Under the pieces are notes generated by a model that made no database searches, had not been told where the DNA came from, and worked only from the letters and a program-made list of their open reading frames with translations. Shown piece by piece: positions 24,486 through 35,579 of a stretch of 64,000 nucleotides of DNA (positions are counted from its first letter, which is position 1; every line of letters starts with the position of its first letter). The position numbers were made by a program, and so were the translations under genes. The DNA comes from Hirsutella rhossiliensis (Eukaryota > Ascomycota > Sordariomycetes > Hypocreales > Ophiocordycipitaceae). The stretch spans positions 6,262,001 through 6,326,000 of the forward strand of contig NW_025408668.1 of the NCBI RefSeq assembly GCF_020360975.1, written 5' to 3'.

Positions 24486-27400
24486 CACCCCCTTAGCTAT
24501 GGCCTGCCCCTTAAGGGCATAGCTAATACGGCTTCGGGCTAGTAAGCGTATAGAGGAGGTTCTTAGCTCTGCACTTCTCCCTTTACTCGAGGAAAGCAGG
24601 GGCCCTTTCGGGTCCTTAGGCTCTTTTAGACCTACTTAAGGAAAAGGGGCCTAAAGAGGGGAAAGTCCTATAAGAAAGGGGGAAAAACCTAATTAAAATA
24701 GGGGGCCCTCTAAAGGGAAAAACCTCTTCCTTTTCTTCGGCTGCAGACGTTACCTTCTCGTACGGGCTATTAGCTCCTCTCGTAGACTCTTAAGGCGGGC
24801 CTCTAAGGACAGCTTCTCTCGAACGTCTTCTAGCCTAATTTGCTATAAGAAGACAGCTAGCTTCTACTTTAGTAGGGGCTTCGTAAGACCGTCGGCTTTT
24901 ATCGATACCGTTAGAACCTAACGGATGGAAATAAGTCCCCTTTAGACCTCTTAGCATAACTAATACTAGTAGATATCGATATACCGTAGCCGGGTCGATA
25001 ACTTACTGTTTTCCGTAAGAATTCGTATAGTCTACGTGTTATCGTATTCTATAGCTAATAGGGTCGGAATTTATAGTCGTAACGCTATTAGCAGCCGGCT
25101 AAGGAAAATCGCTTCTTTTAACGCTTCTAAAAGAGCTAGTAGCTCTGCCTCCGTACTAGAAGTCGTAATAGTAGCCTACTTCGAAGCTCTCTAAGCAATA
25201 GTTCCTCTAAAAAGGGATATAATATACCCTTATAAGCTCTTTCTATCTAAGGAATTGTCCGTAAAGGACGAATCGCTCGAATAAAGGAAGATTTCGGCAG
25301 CTTGTTTCCTTCCCTGCCCTCCTAGGCGCAGACTATATAATCTCGTTAAATAGAGATAAAGGATAGCTCTATCTGCTGCTTCTTAATGCCTAGGGCTAGG
25401 ATTCTAGTTATGCCTAGCTAGCCGGGAGACCGTAAAAGAGATATCCGGTCTAGTAGAAATAGCTAAAAAAAAGTAGGGAGCCCACCTTCTATTAATATTA
25501 GTGTTTCTCTTGCTCCCTAGCTTAAAAGGACGGATCAGGCAAAAGCTCTTTATCTAATATAGGCGTAGAGGGAAGCTTCTTATTAAGGGATTTAGGGAGG
25601 AATTTATAAGCAACCTTATCGATATAGGCGTCCTAGGTAAGCTAGATAGTCCGTTAGGACCTATTCCGAAGGATTCGTATCCCTAAGAACCACTTTAGCT
25701 CCCCTAGCCTAGTTATTTTATACCTTTATTATAGGCCTCGTATAGCCTCCCTAGCAGCAGCTTCTTCCTCTTTCGGGTACGCCTAGATAATATCGTCGAC
25801 GTAGAAGAAGACCGTGATTTTACCCTTCTATATTATACACGGTTCCTAAGGGACTTTCGTAAAGCCTAGGGCTTCGAGGGAACCTATTAAATGCTGTTGC
25901 TAAAGAAGGGGTGATCTTCGTAGTCCGTATAGAGCTTTCCTAAGCCGTAGAACCTTTCCTAGCTATTAGAAGCCTAGTAGAAGGCGTATATAGACAACTT
26001 CTTCTTCTTCCTCGAGTAGGCAGTTAATAAAGGCGTTAACTATATCTATCTAATCGAGTTCGAGGTCGAATTCTACTACTATAGCTATAAGGGTCCGAAA
26101 AGACATCCCTACTAAGGTAGTTGCCCTAGTAGGTAGATCCCCTTTTTCCTATTAATTCCTATAGACAACTAGCCGGGCTTTGCACTTTTAAAGGAAGCCG
26201 TGTTTATTAGTCTTATAGATAAAGACCTACTTATAGCTAAGGACCTATTTTCCTCTTGCCTTTTCCTTAAGGACCTCTTCGAAAGACCCTATTTCTTCGT
26301 ATAAGGCTAGGTAGTCTTTCTAGGCCTAGAAAAACTGGTCTCTAAAGGGGTGTCTTTCTAGCTGCTTCTAGTTTGCTAGTAGGTCTAGGAGGTCTCTTTT
26401 ATATACCTTCCTTGCTAATAGCTGTGGCTTAAAGAGCCGGCCTGCTATGAACGCTCCGTGGGAACCGTCTTCTATTAGCGTTAGGTAGAAGTCGGAAAAA
26501 CGATCGAAATAGGGGTGAGGTTAGTCTTCTTTAGTATCCGTATCGGGCCCTATACCTTCCTTTGCTTCTCGAAGCAGGGATAAAAAGGCAGCCGGGTAAT
26601 CCTTCGAGAGAGGTGCCTTTCCTACCCCCTTAGGGGTCGAGACGGGAAGACTAACTAAAAAAGCTACTTCTAGATCTTCTTCTTATATAGGAGGAGGCGT
26701 AGGTAGGTAGGCGTATTCTAGCTCTACCGCTTTCCTATAGTCTCCTTCTTTGTCTAGATTATCTAATCTAGTAGCTTCCTCTTCTTCGAAGTCGGCGTTA
26801 TCCTCGACTACTTCGACGTTAGTTTCTTCTTCCGTTTCCTTATCTAGGACCTCTTCTTAAGACTATTAGGAAGGGGGGATTTAGATCTTCTAAATTAGCT
26901 AACGTTATAAGAGTAAGAGGGGCTATTAATCCCTCTTTCCGTCGAAGAAGCTAGATTCGTCGAAAATTATATCCCTAGTCGAAATAACCTTCTATAGAAG
27001 AGGAATCTAGATCCGGAAGATATTCGTAGAATTATAACCAACGAGGTAACCAATAAAGGCTCTAGGATTAAGCTTTCTTTTCTTCTTCCTTTTTAGCTAT
27101 ACATCGGTAGTTATTGCGTATGCCTTATAGCCGTAGGCACGAAGGTAGGCTAGCGAGGCCCTCTTCTTTATAAAGAGCTCGAGGGGGGATTTCTAGTCTA
27201 TTCCTTAGTTTAGTCCCTTAGGGTCCTTAGGGTCCCTCGGGGTCCGGTTCCGTAGGTAATAGGCGGTCTCAACGACTTCCCTCTAAAGGTCGTGTAGAAG
27301 CCTTACAGTAAGTCTCATCGTACGGGCCCTTTCTATCATAGCACCCCCTAATCTTTCTGCCCCTCCGTTCTAGGCCTAGGTATTCGGTGCTAACGGGAGG

Positions 27401-29807
27401 GGTAAAATGCCCCTTTTTCGAAGCTAATTTAAGATATCCTTCGTAAATAGCTCTCCGTTAGACCGTATCTTCTTTACCTCGTAGCTAAAGTAGGATTTTA
27501 TCTAGTTAACGAAGTCCCGGAAGGCAGACTAGTTATGCTTGCTTAGGTAGGTCCGTAAGAAATAGGGGAAAACCATCCCTAAAAAGGCGTCTATAAAAAC
27601 CATCACCCTAACGAAGCTTTCCTAATCCCTAGAGACGTCGGTCTAGTCGACCTAAATTTCCTTACACGGCTGGTCCGGCCGTAAAGGCGTTCGTCTAGAA
27701 ATTCGTCTCCTAGTCTTTCCTTGGCCGTAGTGTTTGCATTCGACGGTCTTTGGTCCCCTTATTCGTACGCCCTATTATTGTCCTAGCTTATATAAAGCTA
27801 AGGGGCCCGGGTAACTAAGTCGTGCGTGCCAAAGAATGCCGTCTCCTTAGGCTGCCGGAAGAGGGTCCTTTGTAGTAGACCTATTCCTCCTAGCAGGGAA
27901 AGCTAACTTCTCGAGAGGTTCCTTCCTAGGGATAGGTCGGAATTCGAGAACAAATTAACCGAATTTTTCCTCGATAAGCCCGATAGTCTGATTCTTCTAG
28001 ACTAGCCTCGTAGGCTTAGACGTCGTATCCTAGAAGATTCCTTCCTCTCGAAGAAGGCAGAAGGAAATCAGGCTCGTTAAAAATCGAGGGTAAAAAGCTA
28101 CCCTTTTTCTTCGAAGAATTCGTATAGATCCGTTAGGTAATTTCATCGTAAAATTCACCCTTCTATATCCCTCTATCCGTACGGTTAATTCCCCGGTAAT
28201 AAGATATTCCCTTCGTGCCTTCTTAAAGGACCGGAATCGTAAGAGTATATTATATATATCGAGGGAAGTACTAGAGTTAAGGATAGCTGATTTTCGTAGG
28301 GGATAGTCGGAGGGTTCTAACGGTTGGTCTTAGCCTTATTGATCCGTAGGGAAGACGAAGGCCGGATTTACTATACTAACGATTTTTCCTCGAATTTACG
28401 GCTCGAATAAGGGCAGCGGCGTTAGTTACTATTTCTTAGCAACCCGAATCTCGTCTATCTTCTTCTACAACGAGGGGTCCTCCTTAAGAGACTATTATAC
28501 TATTTCTCGTAGCCTCTTTAAAGGGTTGATTCCTTTAGGTCGGTTTTCCTCGAAGACCTGCTAGCAGTCTTCTAGCCGATAGGGCTTTTTGCATGCTTAG
28601 TAGGTAGGTCGATTCCTTCTCGTACGTTGTCTCTTCGAGGAATCCTCGTCCCGGTCCGGAAGGTCTGCTTAAAAACCCCCCCTTTTTACCCCTTATTGCT
28701 AATGTTAACGAGGTTCGATTTCGACTAGTTCCCTGATTTTTCGACTAACGGACTGAAAGGTCTATTAGGGGACTAGTCGGGCCGGTCTGACTGACGGGAC
28801 CGGGGCCGGGCCGGAGCAAGAGGCGGAGCCGGGGCCGGGCCTGGGGCCGCAGCTGCAGTTAACGACGACGTTAAGGCTCTCGAGGGAGGAGGAGCCGAAG
28901 GAGCAACAGCCGCAGCAGCAGCAGCGGGAGCCGTAGCAATAGGGGCTGCAGGTCGAACCGTCTAGGTCGAGTGCTGGCCTCGAAGGAATAAGACTACTTA
29001 CTATTATACTCTAGCAGCTTCTTCGTCTAGTTCCCGGCTAGCCTCTCGAAAGATAGTCGAGTAACCGTCACTAATAGGCTTTATTAGCAGAGATATATCC
29101 TATAGCCACTAGCCGGAAAGAGCTTCTATAAGGAAGTATTAGTTAGCTTCCTCGAGGATTTCTTCCTACTTAGCTAGCCACGAAGAAGCTAGCAGGTTCC
29201 TAGCAGAAAAGGCTCCTAGGTATGCCGTATAGGTCTTCCTAATACGGTCAGTTATATACCCTCTCGAGGGAGCTATCGAGGTCTCGAGCTTTAAAAGCCA
29301 CTGCCTAGGAGTCTCTTCTTCTCGAAGAGAGATTAGCTTTACGGCACTAACGGATTCCGTTATCGCCGTATAAGCAGCCGTTAGTAGCTTCGTTTCGTAG
29401 AGGTATTCCTTCCGGTGACTCTCGTAGTCGCCTAAGGCAGCAGAAAAAGCTCTCTGTTGTATAGAGGTTAGCTCGGAGAAGAGGGTAGCTCCCTCTGCAA
29501 AGTCCGTCGCCCTAGGACGAAGAGGGGGCTCGAGAGGGTCCTGCTTGTTAGAGAAGACTAAATTATAGATGGTTCTGTCTACCCGAGCCCGTAGCTCCTT
29601 TACCTACTTATCCTAATCTTAGGGCTCTATACGAATCGTCCTACGGACCGTAGGGACGGCAGAGGAGTCGATTTTCGTTATTGTTACGGGGAAAGGTAGA
29701 AAAGTCAGTTAAAAATCGGGCTTTTCTAGTAAGAGGGGTAAAAGGAAGCTACGAGGGGTGCAAGAAAGGTGCCTTTTACAGCAGCCGGAAGGTATAGGAA
29801 TACTATT
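24486..29807 (-). pseudogene. Copia B gag-pol polyprotein, RIPed
   Basis: Same polyprotein as Copia A, on the minus strand. Gag starts near 29670 with an ATT/ATA-type codon followed by TKIDSSAVPTV-like sequence. An Ala-rich repeat lies at 28900-28960, and the damaged zinc knuckle (CKKPYRLEDC) lies near 28570-28600, where the family His is Tyr by C-to-T change. The integrase is near 27900-27250. RT has FYVDDII near 25788-25808 with both Asp intact. RNase H and the pol end run to about 24760. Numerous RIP-type TAG/TAA stops make it dead. Confidence 0.85.
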
Positions 29808-29824
29808 CCTCCCGGGCTTATAAC
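29808..29824 (-). other. primer-binding site of Copia B
   Basis: CCTCCCGGGCTTATAAC, the reverse complement of the site described for Copia A, adjoins the inner end of the 5' LTR. Confidence 0.55.
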
Positions 29825-30195
29825 TCTCGCGTAGAGAGATGCGAGAAGTATATAAAAATACACGAAGGTAAAATTAGGAGTAAGGGGTCGGATAGGCAGG
29901 GCAGAGAGATATGATTCTTGCAGAAGCAGCAATAAAGGTAGGGGAGTAATTATTATATTGCCTTAATTGTCCTTCTTTCCTCTATCCAACGCCCCTCTTT
30001 ATACCCTTCTAGCATCTTAATTAACAAAGAAGATCCTGCTTAAAGAAGCTACTAATGTCCCTTTAACTACCGAGCTTTTTGCCGGTTTTTCCCCTCCTTT
30101 CTAGCCGTTGCCGGCATATCCGTCTTATCTCTCGCCACCTCTATAAGAAGCTATCGCTACTTCTGCTTCCCCTTATACCCCCACCCTTCTCTCTG
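29825..30195 (-). repeat. 5' LTR of Copia B, truncated after 371 bp
   Basis: Matches the first 371 bp (plus orientation) of the 24009 LTR up to the run CTCTCTG, then diverges. The last 106 or so bp, which hold the LTR start, are missing. Confidence 0.9.
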
Positions 30196-30272
30196 CCCTG
30201 CCTATCCGACCCCTTACTCCTAATTTCACCTTCGTGCATTTTTATATACTTCTCGTATCTCTCTACGCGAGA
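30188..30272 (+). repeat. inverted copy of the LTR terminus closing Copia B
   Basis: This 85-bp segment is the reverse complement of 29825-29909 apart from about three C/T or G/A differences. The join uses 7 nt of shared CTCTCTG (30189-30195). It ends CGCGAGA directly at the ACTAT duplication. Together with 29825-29909 it could form a hairpin with an 85-bp stem. Confidence 0.9.
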
Positions 30273-30277
30273 ACTAT

Positions 30278-33200
30278 AAAGTAAGTATAAGCCGATTATT
30301 AGTCTTTATACTAGTAATAAATAGCGATATTTACTTTAAGATTATACTAGTAGCGGCGTAGTTAGTTAGTATAACGATATTTAATAGTAAGGTAGAAATA
30401 ATATATAACTAGAGCTTTTAATATACCTAGGAAAGATAAGCGACTTTAAGTTTAGTAGGCTAGTATCTAGGTTCTCCGCTAGTTAAGCGTTTACTAAGGT
30501 AAAGGATTAGCTAGATACTTATCTAGGGCGGGGTCCTTCTTAGGTTCTATTCTACCCTTAGTACGAGGTAGAAGGCTACTACTATAAAGCCTAGCTCGCG
30601 GCTAGTATTAATTTATAGGAATAATAGCTATTATAGGTCGAAATAGTATAGCCGCGTTAATTTTATAAGAGTAATTATAATATCTTAGAAGGCTTATTCT
30701 TCCGCTAAGGAAGGTTAGTACGTTGCCTTAAAGGTATATCTATTCCTTACTAATCCTTTAAGTAGCGCTTAACTATCTTATACTTCCTTAAGTATCGCTG
30801 TTTTCTAAACCTAGAGCGCTTCTACCTTTTAAGAAAAGTAAGCTACTAAGTACTATAGCTAGTTAACTAAGCTAAGCTACTTTTCTAGTACTTATAGGGT
30901 ATTTAGAAACTCTATATCCTATAATACTTATACTTATTCTTTAGTATTTATTAAGCTAATACTATTAACTTAAAATCCTAATAGTTCTATAAATAGGTAG
31001 CCTAAAAATAATTTCGATCTAGCTAGGGCTAGGTTATAGTTTATAAAGAGTTAAAAGATAGCCTAAAGGTAACGAACGTAGTTATCTTTTATATCTAAGT
31101 ATATTACGATATTATTAATATACTTAAAGGAATATTCTATATATTTTTAGAGGATTTAGTCTATAAATCTTTAAATATATATAAGTAAGTTCTTATATCC
31201 TATTAAGGCTACCGTTAGTCGTTCTAAGCCTCTATAGCTAATTATTATAAACCTTTCCTAATACTCTTTATAGATAAGAAACTAATAAAAGAAAGACTAA
31301 GCGTTTATAGCGGAAATAAAGCGTTTCCCTTATAGCTTTTAGATTATATCTCCTTAGAGCGGTATTAGGTAAGCGTCTAAGATAGCTACGCTATTAAGTG
31401 CGCGTAGGTCTACTACTATTTAGCCCTTTTCGTTACTATATATAGTTCTCTAGACTATAAATATAAGGTAAGCGAACGGGGTTACCTTTATAGCTTATTC
31501 TATACGCCCCTTTTAGTATAGGTCCTCGTAGGTCTAGTCGATTAATGCCTTATCTTTCTAGCTAAGTAGGTAAGCCCTAGACGCTAGTTTACGTAGGTGC
31601 TAATTTTCTATTAATAGAATATATATATAGTAGTTTAGGTAGACCTTAATAATACCTTAGTCCTTTTATAAGGTTAGGAAGGAAGTAACTATATATTAGA
31701 TCTTTTCTATAAATATAGGGTCCTAATTATAGATTTTAACGTCCTTTAAAGTAGTTATTTCTAAGAGGCTATAGTCTTATATAATCCCGATCTTATAGTT
31801 CGGAGTCTATCTATATATCTATAAAGGGAGTTCCCCTTTAGCGGACTTAGGGCTCCCTTCCTCTAGGGTTTCTACTAATAGGTTAGTAACTTAGTATAGG
31901 TCGCTATATTCTATAGTATTTTATATAGCTAGCTTTTTAGTCGGAGTTACCCTAGCTAGGGTTTCCTTAAGTAGGTCGATCTATAAAAACTATATTTCGT
32001 TATTAAGGTTTACTAGTATTCCTAAGTACTATCCTTTCTTAAATTTAATATAGCGAGCGGTAGTATTAACCGCTATAACTAAAGTTATACCTCGGATTAG
32101 GTTATAAGCTAATAATAGGTCTCTTAGAAAGAATACTAAGTTATAATCCCTTAGTATATTCTTAATCTACGCTAGTAAGCGTTCTATCCTATATATAGGG
32201 ACGTTAATATTAGCTTAGTATATAACCTAACGATAGATCGCGTAGCCCTATTAAGTTAAGCGAGCTATAACTATTAGGTTACTATATAAGCCGATAGATA
32301 TTATTCTCTTAGAATTTAAGATATTAACTTTATTTAATACTAAGAAATCTTATTTAAGTAATAATCCTATAGATAAGGTTTAAACTACCTAGGCGCCGAT
32401 AGTAAATTATCTAACTTTAAATCCTATTCCCTATTTCCTTAAGATATTTATTATTAAGATCGCTTAACCCTTAGTTTAGCTTTTCCCTATACTAGATAGT
32501 AGGACTTACTAAGTTATAGTAAGGGTTATATCGTTAAAGTAGTTAAGCTAGTCTTCTTTAATTATAAAGCGGGCTATACCGGAGTCTATATATACGTTTA
32601 ATAGCTAGTCTAGTCCTTTAGTTTTAAAGATAGATATCTAGGTATATATAAACCGGGACGGCTTTAATAGATCTAATATTTCGGTTTATAGCGCCACTCT
32701 TATAGTTAGCTAGTTCCTTAGTATTCTAAGCGAACGGCTCGGTCCTATAGGTTCTACTTCTATTATATTAAGAATAAATAAGATCTTATCTTTTATTTCT
32801 TTAGTTTCTTCTCTTATATTAGCGGTAGTATTACTATCTTCTAGCCCTTCGTCCTAGGTAAATAGGATCTAGTTTTATATTTCCTAGGAAAGATAGATCC
32901 CGCTTTAGTCGTTAGTTAGTACTACTTAAAGCTAATAGGCGAGGTTAATAACGATTAGGTTTTCCTAAGAGCCCTCCTTTAGTTTTAAATCCTTAGGCCG
33001 TAGTTTAGTTTAAGGACTAGTTAACTAGTTTAGTACTAAGCCTACGCCTACCTAGTATAGATTATTCTATCTTAATATAGTTATTATATTTCCTTTCTAT
33101 TAAAATTATCCTTATTCCTAGGGTTTCTAGCTAATTAGTTTAGCTATAAATAAGGTAGGGTTTACTATAGTCTTATTCTTAGTTTTATATAACTTACTTT

Positions 33201-34124
33201 ATACGCGTTCTTTTACTATATTACTTATCTTCCCTTATAACCTAACCGTTAGCTTAGTTTCGAACTATAAGATAAGTTACTTATAGTTATTAATCTAGGT
33301 ATTAAATAATTTTAGACTAGTAGGTTAGCGAAATAATTCTTATAGTAATACGTTTAGTCGTTAATAGACTAGTATAGTAAGGTATTCTTTTAAGTATAGT
33401 ATTACTTTTACTTTTTAGTAGAGCTTTAATATCTATTTATAAAAGTTAGCTCTATTTATAATATTTAAGGTAGTAAATCGTTTTATTTATAATAATCTTA
33501 AAGCTACTTCTAGCTAGATAGCGAAGCGTTTTTATAGTTTAGTATACTAGGCGGTATATCCTTAGTCTAGGGTATAAAGTATAGCTTAGTTAGATTCGCT
33601 AAGATCGCTAGAATCCTATTTAATAGCGGTTCTATAAAGTAAGCTAAGGATAAGTATTACTAGTTCGTTAGTATATTCCGGTCTATAGATAGCTACCTAT
33701 TTTAAGGAATCGATAAATTAATCGACGCTTCTATATATAATCGTTTTCTTAGTTTCTTTAAGGACGTTAAACGTTATATTAAAGGGGCTAGTAGGGTTAA
33801 ACTTCCTTATATCTTTTAGTTTAATATATACTAAGGGTGCTCGAGGAGGGTTTATAGTAGTATTATCCTTAGTTTCTCTTATTATAGCTTTTACTAGTAG
33901 TCTTATAAAAGCTTCTTTTATAATTAGACTTACTAGCTAGTTCGATAGGGTTATTATCGCGAACGTGCTATTAAGGGTAGTATTATTTAAAGGTTCTTCC
34001 TTATTTTATTTATTATAGTTTAGCGAACTTCTTAGCGAACTTCTAGGGCTTTATCCTTTTAATAAAGGTAGTTATAATAAGGTAAGGGAAGCTATACTAT
34101 GCCGATTTCTATATAGCTCCGTTA
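30278..34124 (-). pseudogene. Gypsy F protease-RT-RNase H part of pol, RIPed
   Basis: Minus-strand Gypsy polymerase upstream of Copia B. Around 31480-31000 the frame reads FAYL, VDLRALNSVAILDAYLIPL, GKRFISAINA, FLIYKEY, SYRGLERLTVALIGYKN and a stretch ending IDQILKNI with RIP stops. This fits the Gypsy RT pattern VDLRxLNxxTxxDAYPIPxQxDI...FYQ...SHRGxExxxVAxMGYKNSPAYVQRxID. The part above about 32000 should hold protease and gag by position but I could not identify motifs there. It is bordered above by Gypsy E (TSD CTTAT) and below by Copia B. Confidence 0.7.
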
Positions 34125-34129
34125 CTTAT

Positions 34130-34315
34130 TATAAGAGTCTTTAACTATTATAGGTAATAGGCTTAGGCCGCGGCCTAAGCTATATAGTTATATATAGAGG
34201 GCCGGATCCTATAAGTATAAGGGCGGGCTAGCTATATATAGAAGAGCTCTATATAGCTTATTAATATTATCTTATAGATAGTACCTACGCCTATGCCTCT
34301 ACCTACTCTATAATA
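34130..34315 (+). repeat. 5' LTR of Gypsy E
   Basis: 186 bp, TATAAGAGTC...TATAATA; the ends are consistent with RIPed TG...CA. It aligns with 40927-41112. Confidence 0.9.
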
Positions 34316-34329
34316 GTATAAGCTATTAA

Positions 34330-35480
34330 CTAATAGATCTAATAGATATCTCTTTAGAGAGGGCGCCTCCCCCTCGAAGAAGCACTCTACCTCTTCCTAG
34401 AGGGATAGGAAGTATCGCAGCTATCCTAAAAGCAATTAAAAGCGCAACGGCTAGTAAGAAGGACGAGGTTCTCGCTATACTAAGGGAGCCGTCTACGAGA
34501 CTAGCTCTAACCCCTACGGCCTCTATAACGCTAGTTACGGCGGCGATACTACCGACGCGGAAGCCGCTCCCTTAGCCGACTTAAGATAGTAAGCTAGAGT
34601 CCTTCTACTTCTTCCTTAGCTAAGTATAGACGAAGTTTATAACTAACGAGAAATAGGGCCTAAATAGCTATCGCGATATAGTATAGTATTCGCTCCTTTA
34701 TAGGCTGCCGGAGCCCTAGATATAGCGGATCTCTAGATTCTAAGATAAGGGCGGCCCTAAGGGCAAACGCGACCTATAAGACTTCTTTTAATACCTTATA
34801 TATATGTTCGGCAACGTATAGGAGTAGGAGAAGGCATAAGATAGGCTATAGACCCTTAAGTAAAGAGACGGATAAACCTTTAGCGAATTCTTTCCTAATT
34901 TTAAAGAGACGCTCTTATAGGTAGCGGGGACTACGGTATAGGAAGATAGCGCGAAGCTTATATAGCTATAGAATTCGATTACGCCGGCCCTATAAGAGCT
35001 ACTTATCCCTATAATTATACTTACTAACTACGGCGAGTATATAAGCTAGTTAATAAAGGTAGCTTAGGGCTACGAATAGACACTATATTTCTAGAAGCTT
35101 TATAAGCGCACGCCGTATAGCGGTAACGGGATTACCGCCCCTCTATAAGATAAATAACTAGCTATCGATATAGATAGGGACACCTTAATATCGGCTACCT
35201 ATATAGACTAGGCTAGACGCGGTAAGAAGACGCTATCGACTACCCCTTATACCGCCCTATACTCTAAGTAGCGGGCGAAGTAGGTAACGAGCGAGGAAAT
35301 TAAGAAGAGGAAGGCTAATAGCCGCTGCCTATATTATAGAGTATCTATATACTTTATATTAAAATGCCCTTTCTTTTTAGCTAAGCGGCCTATAGCGGTT
35401 TAAGTAGCGAAGATAGAACCGCTCCTTACCTTAGACGATAAGGAGGACTCCGCCCCCCTAGGCCTAGAGGAAAAAGAGTA
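34330..35480 (+). pseudogene. Gypsy E gag with damaged zinc knuckle
   Basis: Plus-strand frame after the 5' LTR, charged and Arg/Lys-rich. Near 35323-35372 it reads CLYYRVSIYFILKC, which corresponds to a CCHC knuckle (CxxCxxxxHxxxxC) with the second Cys and the His converted to Tyr, both RIP-type transitions. It acts in capsid assembly and RNA packaging in the intact family. Stops are TAG/TAA only. Confidence 0.65.
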
Positions 35481-35579
35481 GCTCTAAAGTAAAAACGGGC
35501 TCTAGAGCCCTAATTACTAGTACTAGTAAGGGAGAAGGAGGAATTATCCGCCTATATAAAAGAAGAGCCTACTTTAATA

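Larger units (their letters stand above)
24004..30277 (-). mobile_element. Copia B: Ty1/Copia element with inverted LTR ends, TSD ACTAT
   Basis: 24009-30272 lies between 5-bp duplications ACTAT (24004-24008, 30273-30277). It has a complete LTR at 24009-24485 and minus-strand internal sequence. At the high-coordinate side its LTR is cut after 371 bp and joined to an 85-bp inverted copy of the LTR terminus. Both outer ends are therefore the same sequence in opposite orientation (TCTCGCG...CGCGAGA). The LTR is of the Copia C subtype, but the internal region resembles A and D. It interrupts Gypsy F pol and is strongly RIPed. Confidence 0.9.
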
